Positions 31,172 through 40,807 are shown, numbered from the stretch's first letter. The stretch: DNA of 64,000 bases from Novosphingobium aureum (GCF_015865035.1 NZ_JADZGI010000001.1:620001-684000), one strand, 5' to 3'. Made by a program: numbers and translations. The notes: generated from the sequence alone by a model not told the origin.

Positions 31172-32011
31172 GTGACGGAACGGCGACAACTGCGCGGTGA
31201 GCTGATCTCGGAGATGCTGGCGGTGGTGATCATCGTCACCCTGGGCGATTCCGCGGCGGCCATGATCACGCTCTACGATCCCAGCCCCTATGCGCAGGCA
31301 TATTGGGGTGTCTGCATCGCCTGGGGTCTGGCAGTGACGCTTGCCATCTATGTCACGGGCTCTGTTTCGGGCACCCATGCCAACCCCGCGGTCACGCTGG
31401 CCCTCGCTATCTTCCGGGGCTTTCCCAAGCGCAAGGTTGCGCCCTACATCGCGGCGCAAGTGGTCGGAGGCTTCATCGGCGCCGCGCTGGTGCTGCAGCT
31501 GTGGCACCCGGTGATCGATGCGTACAACGCGGCCCATGATCTTACCCGCGCGGGCGGCGGCGCGGCAGGCGTATTCTTCACGCACCCCGGTGAACACATC
31601 GCGCCGATGCATGCCTTCTGGGACGAGGTGATTCTCACCGCCTTCCTGCTGCTCGGCATCTTCGCGATCACCGACGAATTCAACGAAGTCGCCCCGCGTG
31701 CCAATGCCGGCGCACTGATGATCGGCCTTCTCGTCGCGACCATCGGCGCCTCGGGGGGGTACCTGGAAGGCTGGCCCATCAATCCGGCGCGCGATTTCGG
31801 TCCGCGCCTCTTTGCCTGGCTTGCGGGCTGGGGCTCCTCCGCCTTGCCCGGCCCGCAAGCCTACTTCTGGGTGCCCATTGCAGGACCGCTCGTCGGCGGT
31901 GTCGTGGGCGCGGGCATCTACCAGTTCCTGATCAAGCCATACCTGCCCTCGGGTCGCACGCAGGCGCAGGGCGGGTCGGCCGAGCTCCCAACCTCGGTCG
32001 ACCCGCAGTGA
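31172..32011 (+). CDS. glpF: Glycerol uptake facilitator (aquaglyceroporin)
   Basis: A 279-residue MIP-family channel with six membrane helices and both selectivity loops, HANPAVT and INPARD. The D in the second loop is typical of glycerol facilitators. The GTG at 31172 (GGGAGA upstream) is chosen; an in-frame ATG at 31121 lies inside the operator repeats. glpK follows 90 nt downstream. Confidence 0.92.
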   Translation: MTERRQLRGELISEMLAVVIIVTLGDSAAAMITLYDPSPYAQAYWGVCIAWGLAVTLAIYVTGSVSGTHANPAVTLALAIFRGFPKRKVAPYIAAQVVGGFIGAALVLQLWHPVIDAYNAAHDLTRAGGGAAGVFFTHPGEHIAPMHAFWDEVILTAFLLLGIFAITDEFNEVAPRANAGALMIGLLVATIGASGGYLEGWPINPARDFGPRLFAWLAGWGSSALPGPQAYFWVPIAGPLVGGVVGAGIYQFLIKPYLPSGRTQAQGGSAELPTSVDPQ

Positions 32012-32101
32012 CCGGCGCTGTCGCAGTCGCAGTGCTCGCGGGCACTCGACAGGTCGGTTGATCGACGTCCAGAACATGCCAGAATTCCCGGAGAGTACCC
32101 C

Positions 32102-33592
32102 ATGACCCAGCCCACTCACGTTCTCGCCATCGATCAGGGCACGACCTCAACCCGCTCGATCGTCTTCGACAGCGCGGCGCATCCCGTGGCGACGGCGCAG
32201 TGCGAGTTCGAGCAGCACTACCCCGACCTTGGCTGGGTCGAGCACGATCCCGAGGACATCTGGCGCGACACCGTCAAGACCGCGCGCGAGGCGATCGCAA
32301 AGAGCGGAATCGATGCGAGGGCAATCGCGGGCATCGGCATCACCAACCAGCGCGAGACGGTGGTGGTGTGGGAGCGTGAGAGCGGGCGGCCGATCCACCG
32401 CGCGATCGTGTGGCAGGACCGGCGCACCGCCAAGCTCTGTGCGCAGATGAAGGCCGACGGTGTCGAGGCGGACGTGCGTGCGCGCACCGGCCTGCTCGTC
32501 GATCCCTATTTCTCGGCGACCAAGCTGGCATGGATCCTCGACAACGTCGACGGTGCCCGCGCGCGGGCCGAGAAGGGCGAACTCGCCTTCGGCACCGTCG
32601 ACAGTTTCTTGCTGTGGCGCCTGACCGGCGGCGCGGTCCATGCCACCGACGTGACCAACGCCGGGCGCACGATGCTCTACAACATCCGCGAGCAGCGCTG
32701 GGACGAGGAACTGTGCCGTCTCCTGCGCGTGCCCATGGCGATGTTGCCGCAGGTGCACGACAACTCGCACGTTTTCGGCTACACCGCGAAGGACCTGTTC
32801 GGTACGGAAATTCCCATCGCAGGGCTTGCCGGAGACCAGCAGGCCGCGCTGTTCGGACAGGCCTGCTTCGAGACCGGCATGGCCAAGTCGACCTACGGAA
32901 CCGGCTGCTTCATGCTGCTCAACACCGGTGGCGAGGCCATCGAGTCGGGCAACCGCCTGCTCACGACCCCTGCCTATCGCCTCGACGGCAAGATGACTTA
33001 TGCGCTCGAGGGCTCGATCTTCGTGGCGGGGGCTGCGGTCAAGTGGCTGCGCGACGGGATCGGCGTGATCACCCATGCGCGCGAGACCAACGACATGGCG
33101 ACGCAGGTGCCCGACAACCACGGGGTCTACATGGTCCCGGCCTTCGTCGGCCTCGGTGCGCCGCACTGGGACCCGGACGCGCGCGGCTCGATCTTCGGGC
33201 TGACGCTGGGCGCGACGCAAGCCCACCTTGCGCGCGCGGCGCTGGAAGCGGTCGCCTACCAGACCATGGACCTGGCACATGCGATGGAGGCCGACGGCGG
33301 CAAGGCCCCGGCAGGCCTGCGCGTCGATGGCGGGATGGCCGCCAACGACTGGCTGTGCCAGTTCCTTGCCGACATGCTCGAGGTGCCCGTCGAGCGGCCG
33401 ATCCACCTCGAGACCACGGCGCTGGGTGCGGCCTTCCACGCAGGTCTTGCTACCGGGGTCTGGCCCGATCTTGCCGCGCTCGGCCGCACCTGGAGCCAGG
33501 GCCGGATGTTTACACCCGCCATGAAATCCGCCGATCGCGAGCGGTTGATTGCGGGCTGGCAGCAGGCGGTCCGCCGCACCCTCACCGACTGA
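32102..33592 (+). CDS. glpK: Glycerol kinase
   Basis: A 496-residue FGGY kinase beginning HVLAIDQGTTSTRSIVFD, with GITNQRETVVVW, STYGTGCFMLLNTG and GLRVDGGMAANDWLCQF in the expected order. It phosphorylates glycerol taken up by GlpF to glycerol-3-phosphate, the substrate of GlpD. GGAGAG lies just upstream of the ATG. Confidence 0.97.
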   Translation: MTQPTHVLAIDQGTTSTRSIVFDSAAHPVATAQCEFEQHYPDLGWVEHDPEDIWRDTVKTAREAIAKSGIDARAIAGIGITNQRETVVVWERESGRPIHRAIVWQDRRTAKLCAQMKADGVEADVRARTGLLVDPYFSATKLAWILDNVDGARARAEKGELAFGTVDSFLLWRLTGGAVHATDVTNAGRTMLYNIREQRWDEELCRLLRVPMAMLPQVHDNSHVFGYTAKDLFGTEIPIAGLAGDQQAALFGQACFETGMAKSTYGTGCFMLLNTGGEAIESGNRLLTTPAYRLDGKMTYALEGSIFVAGAAVKWLRDGIGVITHARETNDMATQVPDNHGVYMVPAFVGLGAPHWDPDARGSIFGLTLGATQAHLARAALEAVAYQTMDLAHAMEADGGKAPAGLRVDGGMAANDWLCQFLADMLEVPVERPIHLETTALGAAFHAGLATGVWPDLAALGRTWSQGRMFTPAMKSADRERLIAGWQQAVRRTLTD

Positions 33593-33698
33593 GCGCGACT
33601 GGCCTGCAGCATTGGCACTGCATACACCTGTCCGCGCAAGCCTACTGGTCAGGAGCGGTATGCGGCGATAGGACTTCTCTTCGCTAGGAGAGAGGTTC

Positions 33699-34754
33699 AT
33701 GGGGCGCAGGCGCCAGGCAGTTACGATCAGGCATGTTGCAGCGGATGCGGGCGTATCGCTGCAGACCGTCAGTCGCGTCATCAACAACGACCAGAGCGTG
33801 CGCGCGCCAATGCGCGAGAAGGTTCAGGCCTCGATCGACAAGCTCGGCTATGTCCCGTCGATCGCTGCCCAGCGCATGGGGGGCTCGCGTTCCTGGCTGA
33901 TCCTCGCGCTCAATGACCGCGAGCGCACGATCGCCGACTGGAAGGCGCGGCAGGGGACGGACTGGGTCGATCAGCTGCTGCTGGGCGGCATGCTCGAGTG
34001 TGCCGAGCACGGCTACCGCCTGATCTTCGAGCTGGTCGACACCAATGCTCCCGATATCGAACGCCAGCTTGGCGCGACGATCGCCGCCCTCCAGCCCGAC
34101 GGGGTGATCCTCACTCCGCCGCACTGCGATGACCCGCGCATCATCGAGGCCTTTCGCAAGCACCAGATCCCGGTTGCCCGGATGGGCTCTCGCGAGGAAG
34201 GCGAGGGCCTTTGCGTGGCGATGGACGAAGGTGAGGCGGGCAGGTTGGCGACCCGCTATCTGCAGGACCTGGGGCACGAGCGGATCGGGTTTATCGCAGG
34301 TCTGCGCGCCTACAGTTTCTCGAGCTGGCGCGTCGAGGGCTGGCAGGCCCAGATGCGCGAAGCCGGCCTTGCGACGGAAGGGCTCATGGCGCCGGGCGAT
34401 TTCAGCTACGAAACGGGCGCGCAAGCGGCCCGCGAATTGCTTGGCCGATCGCCGCGACCAAGCGCGATCATCGCCAGTGGCGAGCAGATGGCGCTGGCAG
34501 CGCTCGACGTGGCGCAGGAGCTGGGCCTTCGCGTGCCCGAAGACCTCTCGATCCTCAGCTTCGACAACACGCCTCTGGTGCGCTTCACCCGACCGCCACT
34601 GACCGCGATGGACCAGCCCATCGCCGACCTCGCCGCGCGCGCGGTGCGCGAGCTCATACTCGGGCGTGCCGGGGCAGGGGGCGAGGCGCGCGTGATCCTG
34701 CTTGACGTCGGGTTGGTCGAGCGCGGCTCGACCGCACCACCGCGCCGCGACTAA
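33699..34754 (+). CDS. LacI-family transcriptional regulator
   Basis: A 351-residue protein. The LacI helix-turn-helix with the hinge is at residues 8-60 (IRHVAADAGVSLQTVSRVIN, then VQASIDKLGYVPS). A periplasmic-binding-protein-like effector domain follows (GVILTPP, GHERIGFIAG, SIIASGEQMALAAL-type region). The effector is unknown; the FucP-type sugar transporter 148 nt downstream is the likely target. CTAGGAGAGAGG precedes the ATG. Confidence 0.88.
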   Translation: MGRRRQAVTIRHVAADAGVSLQTVSRVINNDQSVRAPMREKVQASIDKLGYVPSIAAQRMGGSRSWLILALNDRERTIADWKARQGTDWVDQLLLGGMLECAEHGYRLIFELVDTNAPDIERQLGATIAALQPDGVILTPPHCDDPRIIEAFRKHQIPVARMGSREEGEGLCVAMDEGEAGRLATRYLQDLGHERIGFIAGLRAYSFSSWRVEGWQAQMREAGLATEGLMAPGDFSYETGAQAARELLGRSPRPSAIIASGEQMALAALDVAQELGLRVPEDLSILSFDNTPLVRFTRPPLTAMDQPIADLAARAVRELILGRAGAGGEARVILLDVGLVERGSTAPPRRD

Positions 34755-34902
34755 AGCACGCCGCCTTCGGCTCGCGCCCGTCGCTTCCGCCCTGCGGTCA
34801 GCGACCGGGCGGTTCGATTCCAAGGGCTTGCGCTGAAAGTGAAACGCGCGCACTGCCGTGCCGGGTCGAATTGGGTCGATCGGCGAAGGGTAGAGACGAA
34901 CG

Positions 34903-36198
34903 ATGGCGGCAATGATGGATAGCGGTGCCGGGGCGAAAAATGGCGGTGATAGCGGCCATGTCGAGGCGCCCGAGCTGCGCTACTTCGTCTTCGCGCTGTT
35001 CTTCATCTTCGGTGGCATCACCAGCCTCAACGATGTCATCATTCCCAAGCTCAAGGAGCTCTTCGCTCTCAGCTACACGCAGGCGATGCTGGTGCAGTTC
35101 TGCTTCTTCGCGGCGTATGCTCTGATCGGCATTCCCGGAGCGATGCTGGTGCGCAAGGTAGGGTACATGCGTGGCGCGGCCTGTGGCCTGCTGGTGATGA
35201 TCGCGGGCTGCCTCGCCTTCATCCCGGCATCGACCTCGGCGATCTACTGGCTGTTCCTCGCCGCCTACTTCGTGCTCGCGGCGGGCGTGGTGATCGTGCA
35301 GGTCGTGACCAACCCGTTGATCAGCCTGCTCGGCAAGCCCGAGACCGCGCATTCGCGCCTGACCTTCGCGCAGGCCTTCAATTCGCTGGGTACGACCGTC
35401 TTCCCGGTCGCAGGTTCGGTGCTGATTCTGGGCAGCCTTGCTTCGGTCTCGGCGGACGATTTGAGCGGCGCCGCGCTCAATGCCTATCGCCGCGCCGAGA
35501 GCCAGGCCATCGTGCACGGGTACCTGGGGATCGCGGCGGCGCTGGCGCTGGTTGCGATCGCGGTTTGGGCAATGCGCAATCGCCTGCCGCACGATCGCAG
35601 TGCGGTGCGTGACGAAGCGTCGGGCTTTGGCGGACTGGACCTTTTGCGTCGGCCGCGCTTTGCCTACGGCGCGCTATGCATTTTCCTCTATGTCGGCGCG
35701 GAAGTGACGATCGGCTCGTTCATCGTCAACTACCTGATGCAGGACCACGTGCTCGCGCTGCCCGAGCAGTCGGCGGGGCAGCTCCTCGGCTTTTACTGGG
35801 GTGGCGCCATGGTCGGGCGGTTCATCGGTTCGGCCGTGCTGCGGCTGGTGAGCCCGGGCAAGGTTCTGGCTTTCAACGGCCTTGCCGCGATTGCGCTTAT
35901 CGTCGTCTCGACCAATTCGACGGGGGGACTGGCTGGCTATACCCTGCTGACGGTGGGGCTGATGAACTCGATCATGTTCCCGACCATCTTCAGCCTCGCC
36001 TGCGAGAAGCTGGGTACGCGTGCGGCTGACGGTTCGGGCCTGATCAACGTCGCGATCTGCGGCGGTGCGATCGTCCCAGTCGCGACCGGCGCAATCGCGG
36101 ATGCCGCTGGCGGAAACCTCTCGATTGCGCTCGCCTTGCCGGCGATCTGCTACGCGATCATCGCGGGCTTCGGGTTCTACGCGCGCAAGCCTGCCTGA
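34903..36198 (+). CDS. FucP/GluP-type sugar:proton symporter (MFS)
   Basis: A 431-residue protein with about 12 membrane helices and the FucP-family N-terminal motif FFIFGGITSLNDVIIPKLK. It also has the conserved LISLLGKPETAHSRLTFAQAFNSLGT, where the Asn-Ser-Leu-Gly-Thr segment is typical of fucose/glucose/galactose/GlcNAc members. The exact sugar cannot be read from the sequence. It is probably controlled by the LacI-type gene upstream. Confidence 0.85.
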   Translation: MAAMMDSGAGAKNGGDSGHVEAPELRYFVFALFFIFGGITSLNDVIIPKLKELFALSYTQAMLVQFCFFAAYALIGIPGAMLVRKVGYMRGAACGLLVMIAGCLAFIPASTSAIYWLFLAAYFVLAAGVVIVQVVTNPLISLLGKPETAHSRLTFAQAFNSLGTTVFPVAGSVLILGSLASVSADDLSGAALNAYRRAESQAIVHGYLGIAAALALVAIAVWAMRNRLPHDRSAVRDEASGFGGLDLLRRPRFAYGALCIFLYVGAEVTIGSFIVNYLMQDHVLALPEQSAGQLLGFYWGGAMVGRFIGSAVLRLVSPGKVLAFNGLAAIALIVVSTNSTGGLAGYTLLTVGLMNSIMFPTIFSLACEKLGTRAADGSGLINVAICGGAIVPVATGAIADAAGGNLSIALALPAICYAIIAGFGFYARKPA

Positions 36199-36214
36199 TC
36201 GCTCGGGCGCGGGG

Positions 36215-37015
36215 TCAGCCGCGCCGGGCCGAGGCTTTCGGCTCGCCCAGAACCGGGTATCCAAGGTCGTCCGGGATCACCAGCCACTCGCCGTCGGGGC
36301 GCTGTTCTGCCCAGGGATGGACACGGCGCTGCGGGAAGCGGCGCAGGGCTGCGAGGGCCTCTTCGTGGCTGGCATAGAGCGCGAGGCGTTCGAGATTGCG
36401 GCGGGTGGGAAAGATCACCGATATCTCTCCGCGATCGGCCATGGCCAGCGCCTCGGCTGCGCTGGCCCAGAACAGGCGCGTGTTCTCGGTGGCATCGACG
36501 GTGACGTCGACCGCGCCGGTGCCAAGGTCGGTGATGAAGAAGCGGGTGTCGAAGGCGCCTTCCCACAAGGGACACCAGTGCGCGAAGAAGGCGAGGCTTT
36601 GCGGATCGAGCGTCCAGCCGAACCTGTCGAGGACAGTGGAGAGCCTGCCGTCTTCCAGCAGCACCTCGCGCGCCGTGCGGGCTTCGTCCACGCTAACCGG
36701 GCGATCGACCGCGATGGCAAGCCCGGTTTCCTCGAGCGTCTCGCGGATTGCGGCGATCCGCGCGGCAGCCATCTCGATGGGCATGGCGGGCAGGAGCCGG
36801 GCGCCAAGCTCTCGGTCGGCAGGATCGACACGCCCACCGGGAAATACGGTGGCGCCTCCGGCAAAGCGCATCTCGCGCGAACGCTGGACGAACAGCAACT
36901 CGGGCGGCTGCCCGGCCTGCGGTGCATTGCGGAAGATGACGAGGGTTGCGGCAGGGATGACGCGCGGGGCATGTGCGGGCATCGGCTGGTCGCTGGGAGC
37001 GCTGGCCTGTGACAT
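36215..37015 (-). CDS. Nudix hydrolase
   Basis: A 266-residue protein. The start at 37015 is chosen because the frame upstream lacks Nudix similarity. The Nudix region starts FAGGATVFPGGRVDPAD and the box ends IAAIRETLEETGLA, with an insertion of about 20 residues between, as in the NUDT19-like group. The substrate is unknown (nucleoside diphosphate derivatives or CoA-type compounds in the family). It converges with the sugar transporter. Confidence 0.82.
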   Translation of the reverse strand: MSQASAPSDQPMPAHAPRVIPAATLVIFRNAPQAGQPPELLFVQRSREMRFAGGATVFPGGRVDPADRELGARLLPAMPIEMAAARIAAIRETLEETGLAIAVDRPVSVDEARTAREVLLEDGRLSTVLDRFGWTLDPQSLAFFAHWCPLWEGAFDTRFFITDLGTGAVDVTVDATENTRLFWASAAEALAMADRGEISVIFPTRRNLERLALYASHEEALAALRRFPQRRVHPWAEQRPDGEWLVIPDDLGYPVLGEPKASARRG

Positions 37016-37424
37016 GCCCTGCTTGTCCCGCCTCTGAGCGTATCGGGCAAGCGCTTTCGTTTCCGGATTGCGCGACAGCGTGAGCGCGCCATGGCCATCC
37101 CGCGCCTTGCCATGTCGAACGGAGCGCCTGTCGGTAGGCCTTACAAGGTGTTCATCGACCGTCTCCCGGCACACGGGAAAGGTGGCCGGTTTCTGCCATT
37201 TTCCGAATCTGGCACGGTGTGTGCTTAAGGTATTACGTACCCCCCGAGCTAGTCTCGACCGAGACGGGGCCGATCAGTCTCCCGGCCCCGTCTCCCCCGA
37301 GCCTCTCCCCGACATCGCGATCTCTTCCCGCCCCGGGACTTGCTGCGCTCTTCGCGCGCGCACGAAAAAGGCCCGGGAAGGGGTGTCCTTTCCGGGCCTC
37401 TCATGTCTGCCAGCGTGCTCGGGC
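37016..37424. other. 409-nt intergenic region with two hairpins
   Basis: No gene seen. A 12-bp inverted repeat GAGACGGGGCCG / CGGCCCCGTCTC occupies 37261-37272 and 37283-37294. The grxD terminator lies at 37364-37399. The first hairpin lacks a U-tract. Confidence 0.55.
37364..37399 (-). terminator. Terminator of grxD
   Basis: On the minus strand AGGCCCGG-AAAGG pairs with CCTT-CCCGGGCCT and runs into TTTTT. It lies 26 nt after the grxD stop. Confidence 0.8.
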
Positions 37425-37754
37425 TCAGCCTTGCGGAGCGATCCCGGATTCGGAGACGAGCTGGTGCAGTTCACCGGCCTCGTACATCTCCATCATGATG
37501 TCCGATCCGCCGACGAATTCACCCTTAATGTAGAGCTGCGGGATCGTGGGCCATTCCGAGTAGGCCTTGATGCCCTGGCGGATTTCCTGGTCCTGCAGCA
37601 CGTCGACGGTCTCGAAGGGGACGCGGAGGTGATCGAGGATGGCGACCGCGCGGCTCGAGAAGCCGCACTGCGGGAACAGCGGCGTGCCCTTCATGAAGAG
37701 GACGATGTCGTTGGACTTTACAAGGTCGCCGATGCGGGCGTTGACGTCGGACAT
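37425..37754 (-). CDS. grxD: Monothiol CGFS glutaredoxin (GrxD/Grx4)
   Basis: A 109-residue protein with the CGFS active site at residues 30-33 (LFPQCGFSSRAV), the glutathione-binding WPTIPQLYI and GGSDIMMEMYEAGEL. CGFS glutaredoxins bind a [2Fe-2S] cluster with BolA partners and deliver it in iron-sulfur trafficking. A bolA gene lies 32 nt upstream in the same unit, which supports this role. Confidence 0.96.
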   Translation of the reverse strand: MSDVNARIGDLVKSNDIVLFMKGTPLFPQCGFSSRAVAILDHLRVPFETVDVLQDQEIRQGIKAYSEWPTIPQLYIKGEFVGGSDIMMEMYEAGELHQLVSESGIAPQG

Positions 37755-37786
37755 GGAAAACGGATCCTGAAAAAAGCGTGTGTACG

Positions 37787-38020
37787 TCAGTTGGGAACGG
37801 CGGTGGTCAGTTGCAAGGCGTGGAGTTCCCCGCCCATGCGCCCGCCGAGTGCCTGATAGACCATCTTGTGCTGCGCAACGCGCGGCTTGCCCGCGAAGGC
37901 GGCGCTCACCACGTGGGCCGAATAATGGTCGCCGTCGCCGGCAAGGTCGGTGATGGTGACCTGCGCATCGGGCAGGGAGGCGCGGATCAGCGTCTCGATC
38001 TCGTCAGCGGCCATGGCCAT
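37787..38020 (-). CDS. BolA-family protein
   Basis: A 77-residue protein with the BolA pattern: IETLIRASLPDAQVTITDLAGDG-type N-terminus, SAAFAGKPRVAQHKMVYQAL and a C-terminal GGELHALQLTT. The conserved His in RVAQHKM and the downstream grxD point to a BolA-Grx iron-sulfur complex. Confidence 0.92.
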   Translation of the reverse strand: MAMAADEIETLIRASLPDAQVTITDLAGDGDHYSAHVVSAAFAGKPRVAQHKMVYQALGGRMGGELHALQLTTAVPN

Positions 38021-38082
38021 GGCGGGTACTCCGTAGTTTCAGTGGTGCGGGGGCGCGCATGGTGCGCGTCCCGCAAAGTAAA

Positions 38083-38406
38083 TCAGGCGGCGCCGAGGAA
38101 AGCGCGGCGGGCCTCGACCTGCTTGGCCTCGAGTGCGGCGCGCACTTCGCTCTCGCTGGTCTCGACACCTGCTGCGGTGATATCGCCGAGCAGCTTGCGG
38201 ATCACGTCCTCGTCGCCTGCTTCCTCGAAGTCGGCCTGGACGACGGCCTTGGCGTATGCTTCGGTCTCGGCCTCGGACAGGCCCATGCGCTCGGCTGCCC
38301 ATTCGCCCACGAGGCGATTGCGGCGCGCCTGGATGCGGAACAGGGTGTCGGCGTCGTGTGCGAACTTGGCTTCCTCGGCGCGCTCGCGATCGTCAAAGCT
38401 GGTCAT
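38083..38406 (-). CDS. DUF1476 protein, zeta-subunit type inhibitor of F1Fo ATP synthase
   Basis: A 107-residue, highly charged helical protein starting MTSFDDRERAEEAKFAHD and containing FRIQARRNRLVGEWAAERMG, the DUF1476 signature. The Paracoccus homologue is the zeta subunit, which blocks ATP hydrolysis by F1. The N-terminal segment is the inhibitory region. First gene of the unit with bolA and grxD. Confidence 0.9.
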   Translation of the reverse strand: MTSFDDRERAEEAKFAHDADTLFRIQARRNRLVGEWAAERMGLSEAETEAYAKAVVQADFEEAGDEDVIRKLLGDITAAGVETSESEVRAALEAKQVEARRAFLGAA

Positions 38407-38549
38407 GTCTCAACCCCAAAAGACGAGGACGGCACTTCGCGAAATGCGAAAGCGGGCCTCCATCGGACTGCTATAGCCGATAGGGCCCGCGCACGAAGCG
38501 TTCAATCCCGTTTCTGCGCGCAAGGCGCGGGCCCGGGGATAAGGATGTG

Positions 38550-39152
38550 TCAGGCCGCCGCGCGCTTGGGGTTGGCGAGGAAGGGCAGGCTCTCGCGGGC
38601 CTTGCCTTCGTAGGCGTCGATTTCCTTGCCCTGAGCGAGGGTCAGGCCGATCTCGTCGAGCCCGCCGAGCAGGCAGTGCTTGCGGAACGGATCGATCTCG
38701 AAGCGGAAGCGATCCTGGAAGGGCGTGGTCACCGTCTGCGTCTCGAGGTTGACGTCGATAGTCTCGGTCTTCGCCACCTCGAGCAGGCGGTCGATGGCTT
38801 CCTGCGGCAGCGCGACGGTAAGGATGCCGTTCTTGAAGGCGTTGCCCGAGAAGATGTCCGAGAAGCTGGGCGCGATCACGCAGGTGACGCCCATGTCGAG
38901 CAGCGCCCACGCGGCATGCTCGCGGCTCGAACCGCAGCCGAAGTTGTCACCGGCAATGAGGATCGGCGAGCCTTCATAGGCCGGGTCGGTGAAGACGTTG
39001 CCCGGTTCGGCCTTGACCGACTCGAGGCAGCCCACGCCAAGGCCCTCGCGCGTGACGGTCTTGAGCCACTGGGCCGGGATGATCACGTCGGTATCGACGT
39101 TCTTGCGGCCGAACGGGTAGGCGCGGCCGGAAACCTGGGAAATCGCTTGCAT
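38550..39152 (-). CDS. leuD: 3-isopropylmalate dehydratase small subunit
   Basis: A 200-residue protein with RKNVDTDVIIPAQWLKTVT, the aconitase-fold motif GDNFGCGSSREHAAWAL and ALPQEAIDRL. With LeuC it isomerises 2- to 3-isopropylmalate in leucine synthesis. The unit is leuC - small membrane gene - leuD. A 10-bp inverted repeat GGGCCCGCGC (38483-38492, 38525-38534) lies downstream and may help end transcription. Confidence 0.97.
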   Translation of the reverse strand: MQAISQVSGRAYPFGRKNVDTDVIIPAQWLKTVTREGLGVGCLESVKAEPGNVFTDPAYEGSPILIAGDNFGCGSSREHAAWALLDMGVTCVIAPSFSDIFSGNAFKNGILTVALPQEAIDRLLEVAKTETIDVNLETQTVTTPFQDRFRFEIDPFRKHCLLGGLDEIGLTLAQGKEIDAYEGKARESLPFLANPKRAAA

Positions 39153-39175
39153 GGTTGCTCTTCTTCTCGGCCTGT

Positions 39176-39340
39176 TCAGTCGGTCTCGGGTGCCTGCTCG
39201 GGGTGCGCGGGCTTCTCGTCGGCGCGCGACTTGCGGCGCTTGACGAAGAGCAGCGCAGCCGCGATCGCGGCCGAGCCGATGGCCGCGCCAGCGGCGAGAG
39301 CGGCCTTGCCGGCCAGCGAGGTGTCGGTGTCGTCGGACAT
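39176..39340 (-). CDS. Small single-span membrane protein between leuC and leuD
   Basis: 54 residues: an acidic N-terminus (MSDDTDTS), one membrane helix (KAALAAGAAIGSAAIAAALL, about residues 12-31), a basic cluster KRRKSR, then an acidic tail. AGGAGA lies seven bases before the ATG. Gaps to leuC (27 nt) and leuD (23 nt) put it inside the operon. The positive-inside rule suggests a cytoplasmic tail. No family was recognised. Confidence 0.7.
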   Translation of the reverse strand: MSDDTDTSLAGKAALAAGAAIGSAAIAAALLFVKRRKSRADEKPAHPEQAPETD

Positions 39341-39367
39341 GCTCTGGTCTCCTGCTCTCTTGTTCGC

Positions 39368-40807
39368 TCAGGCGAGCTTTTCGAGGTCGCGCACGTCGGC
39401 AAGGTGGCCGGTCACCGCAGCGGCGGCGGCCATCGCCGGGCTGACGAGGTGCGTGCGTGCGCCCGGACCCTGACGGCCGGTGAAGTTGCGGTTCGAGGTC
39501 GAGGCGCAGCGTTCGCCCGCAGGCACCTTGTCGGGGTTCATCGCGAGGCATGCCGAGCAGCCCGGCTCGCGCCATTCGAGGCCGGCATCGGTGATGATCT
39601 TGTCGAGCCCCTCGGCCTCGGCCTGCGCCTTGACGAGGCCCGAGCCGGGGACGACGATCGCCCACTTGACGCCCGGGGCCTTCTTGCGGCCCTTGAGGAT
39701 CTCGGCGGCGGCGCGGATGTCCTCGATGCGGCTGTTGGTGCACGAGCCGATGAAGACGTTCTCGATCGCGATGTCGGTCAGCCTGGTACCCGGGGTCAGG
39801 CCCATGTAGTCGAGGCTGTGCTTGACCGCGTCGCGCTTGGAGGCGTCTGCGAAGTCCTCGGGGGCGGGGACCGTCGCGCCGATCGGTGCGGTGTCCTCGG
39901 GGCTGGTGCCCCAGGTGACGGTCGGCTCGATGTCCTCGGCGCGGATGTGGATCGACTTGTCGTATGTTGCGCCTTCGTCGCTGGCGAGGCTCTTCCACCA
40001 GGCGACGGCCTTGTCCCAGTCCTCGCCGACCGGCGCATAGGGGCGGCCCTTGACGTAGGCGAAAGTGGTCTCGTCGGGGGCGATGAGGCCGGCGCGTGCA
40101 CCCGCCTCGATCGACATGTTCGAGACCGTCAGGCGACCCTCGATCGACATCTCGCGGAATACGTTGCCGGTATATTCGATGACGTAGCCGGTGCCGCCGG
40201 CTGTGCCGACCTTGCCGATCACGTGCAGGATCACGTCCTTGGGCGAGACGCCTGCGCCGAGCTTGCCCTCGACGTTGACCTGGAAGGTCTTGGACTGCTT
40301 GAGCAGCAGGGTCTGCGTCGCCATGACGTGCTCGACCTCGCTGGTGCCGATGCCGAAGGCGAGGGCGCCCAGGCCGCCGTTGCAGGCGGTGTGGCTGTCA
40401 CCGCACACGATCGTCGCGCCGGGCAGCGAGAAGCCCTGCTCGGGACCGACGACGTGGACGATGCCCTGCTCGATATCGGCATCGCCGATGTAGCGGATGC
40501 CGAACTCGGGGGCGTTCTTCTCGAGCATCTCGAGCTGCTGCGCGCTTTGTGGATCGGCGATCGGCACGCGGTTGCCGCTCGCGTCGCGGCGCGCGGTGGT
40601 GGGCAGGTTATGGTCGGGAACCGCGATGTGAAGGTCGGGGCGGCGTACCTTGCGGCCAGCAGCACGTAGGCTTTCGAAAGCCTGCGGGCTCGTCACTTCG
40701 TGGACGATGTGCCGGTCGATGTAGATGAGGCAGGTACCGTCGTCGCGGGTGTCGACGACGTGGGCGTCCCAGATCTTCTGGTAGAGTGTGCGCGGGTTCG
40801 TGGTCAT
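39368..40807 (-). CDS. leuC: 3-isopropylmalate dehydratase large subunit
   Basis: A 479-residue aconitase-family protein. The [4Fe-4S] cysteines are at 356 (IGSCTNSR), 417 and 420 (GCSACLAMNPD); VCGDSHTACNGGLGALAFGI is near residue 125. It catalyses the second step of leucine synthesis with LeuD. The ATG at 40807 is chosen for alignment with LeuC; it has no clear ribosome binding site. Confidence 0.97.
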   Translation of the reverse strand: MTTNPRTLYQKIWDAHVVDTRDDGTCLIYIDRHIVHEVTSPQAFESLRAAGRKVRRPDLHIAVPDHNLPTTARRDASGNRVPIADPQSAQQLEMLEKNAPEFGIRYIGDADIEQGIVHVVGPEQGFSLPGATIVCGDSHTACNGGLGALAFGIGTSEVEHVMATQTLLLKQSKTFQVNVEGKLGAGVSPKDVILHVIGKVGTAGGTGYVIEYTGNVFREMSIEGRLTVSNMSIEAGARAGLIAPDETTFAYVKGRPYAPVGEDWDKAVAWWKSLASDEGATYDKSIHIRAEDIEPTVTWGTSPEDTAPIGATVPAPEDFADASKRDAVKHSLDYMGLTPGTRLTDIAIENVFIGSCTNSRIEDIRAAAEILKGRKKAPGVKWAIVVPGSGLVKAQAEAEGLDKIITDAGLEWREPGCSACLAMNPDKVPAGERCASTSNRNFTGRQGPGARTHLVSPAMAAAAAVTGHLADVRDLEKLA

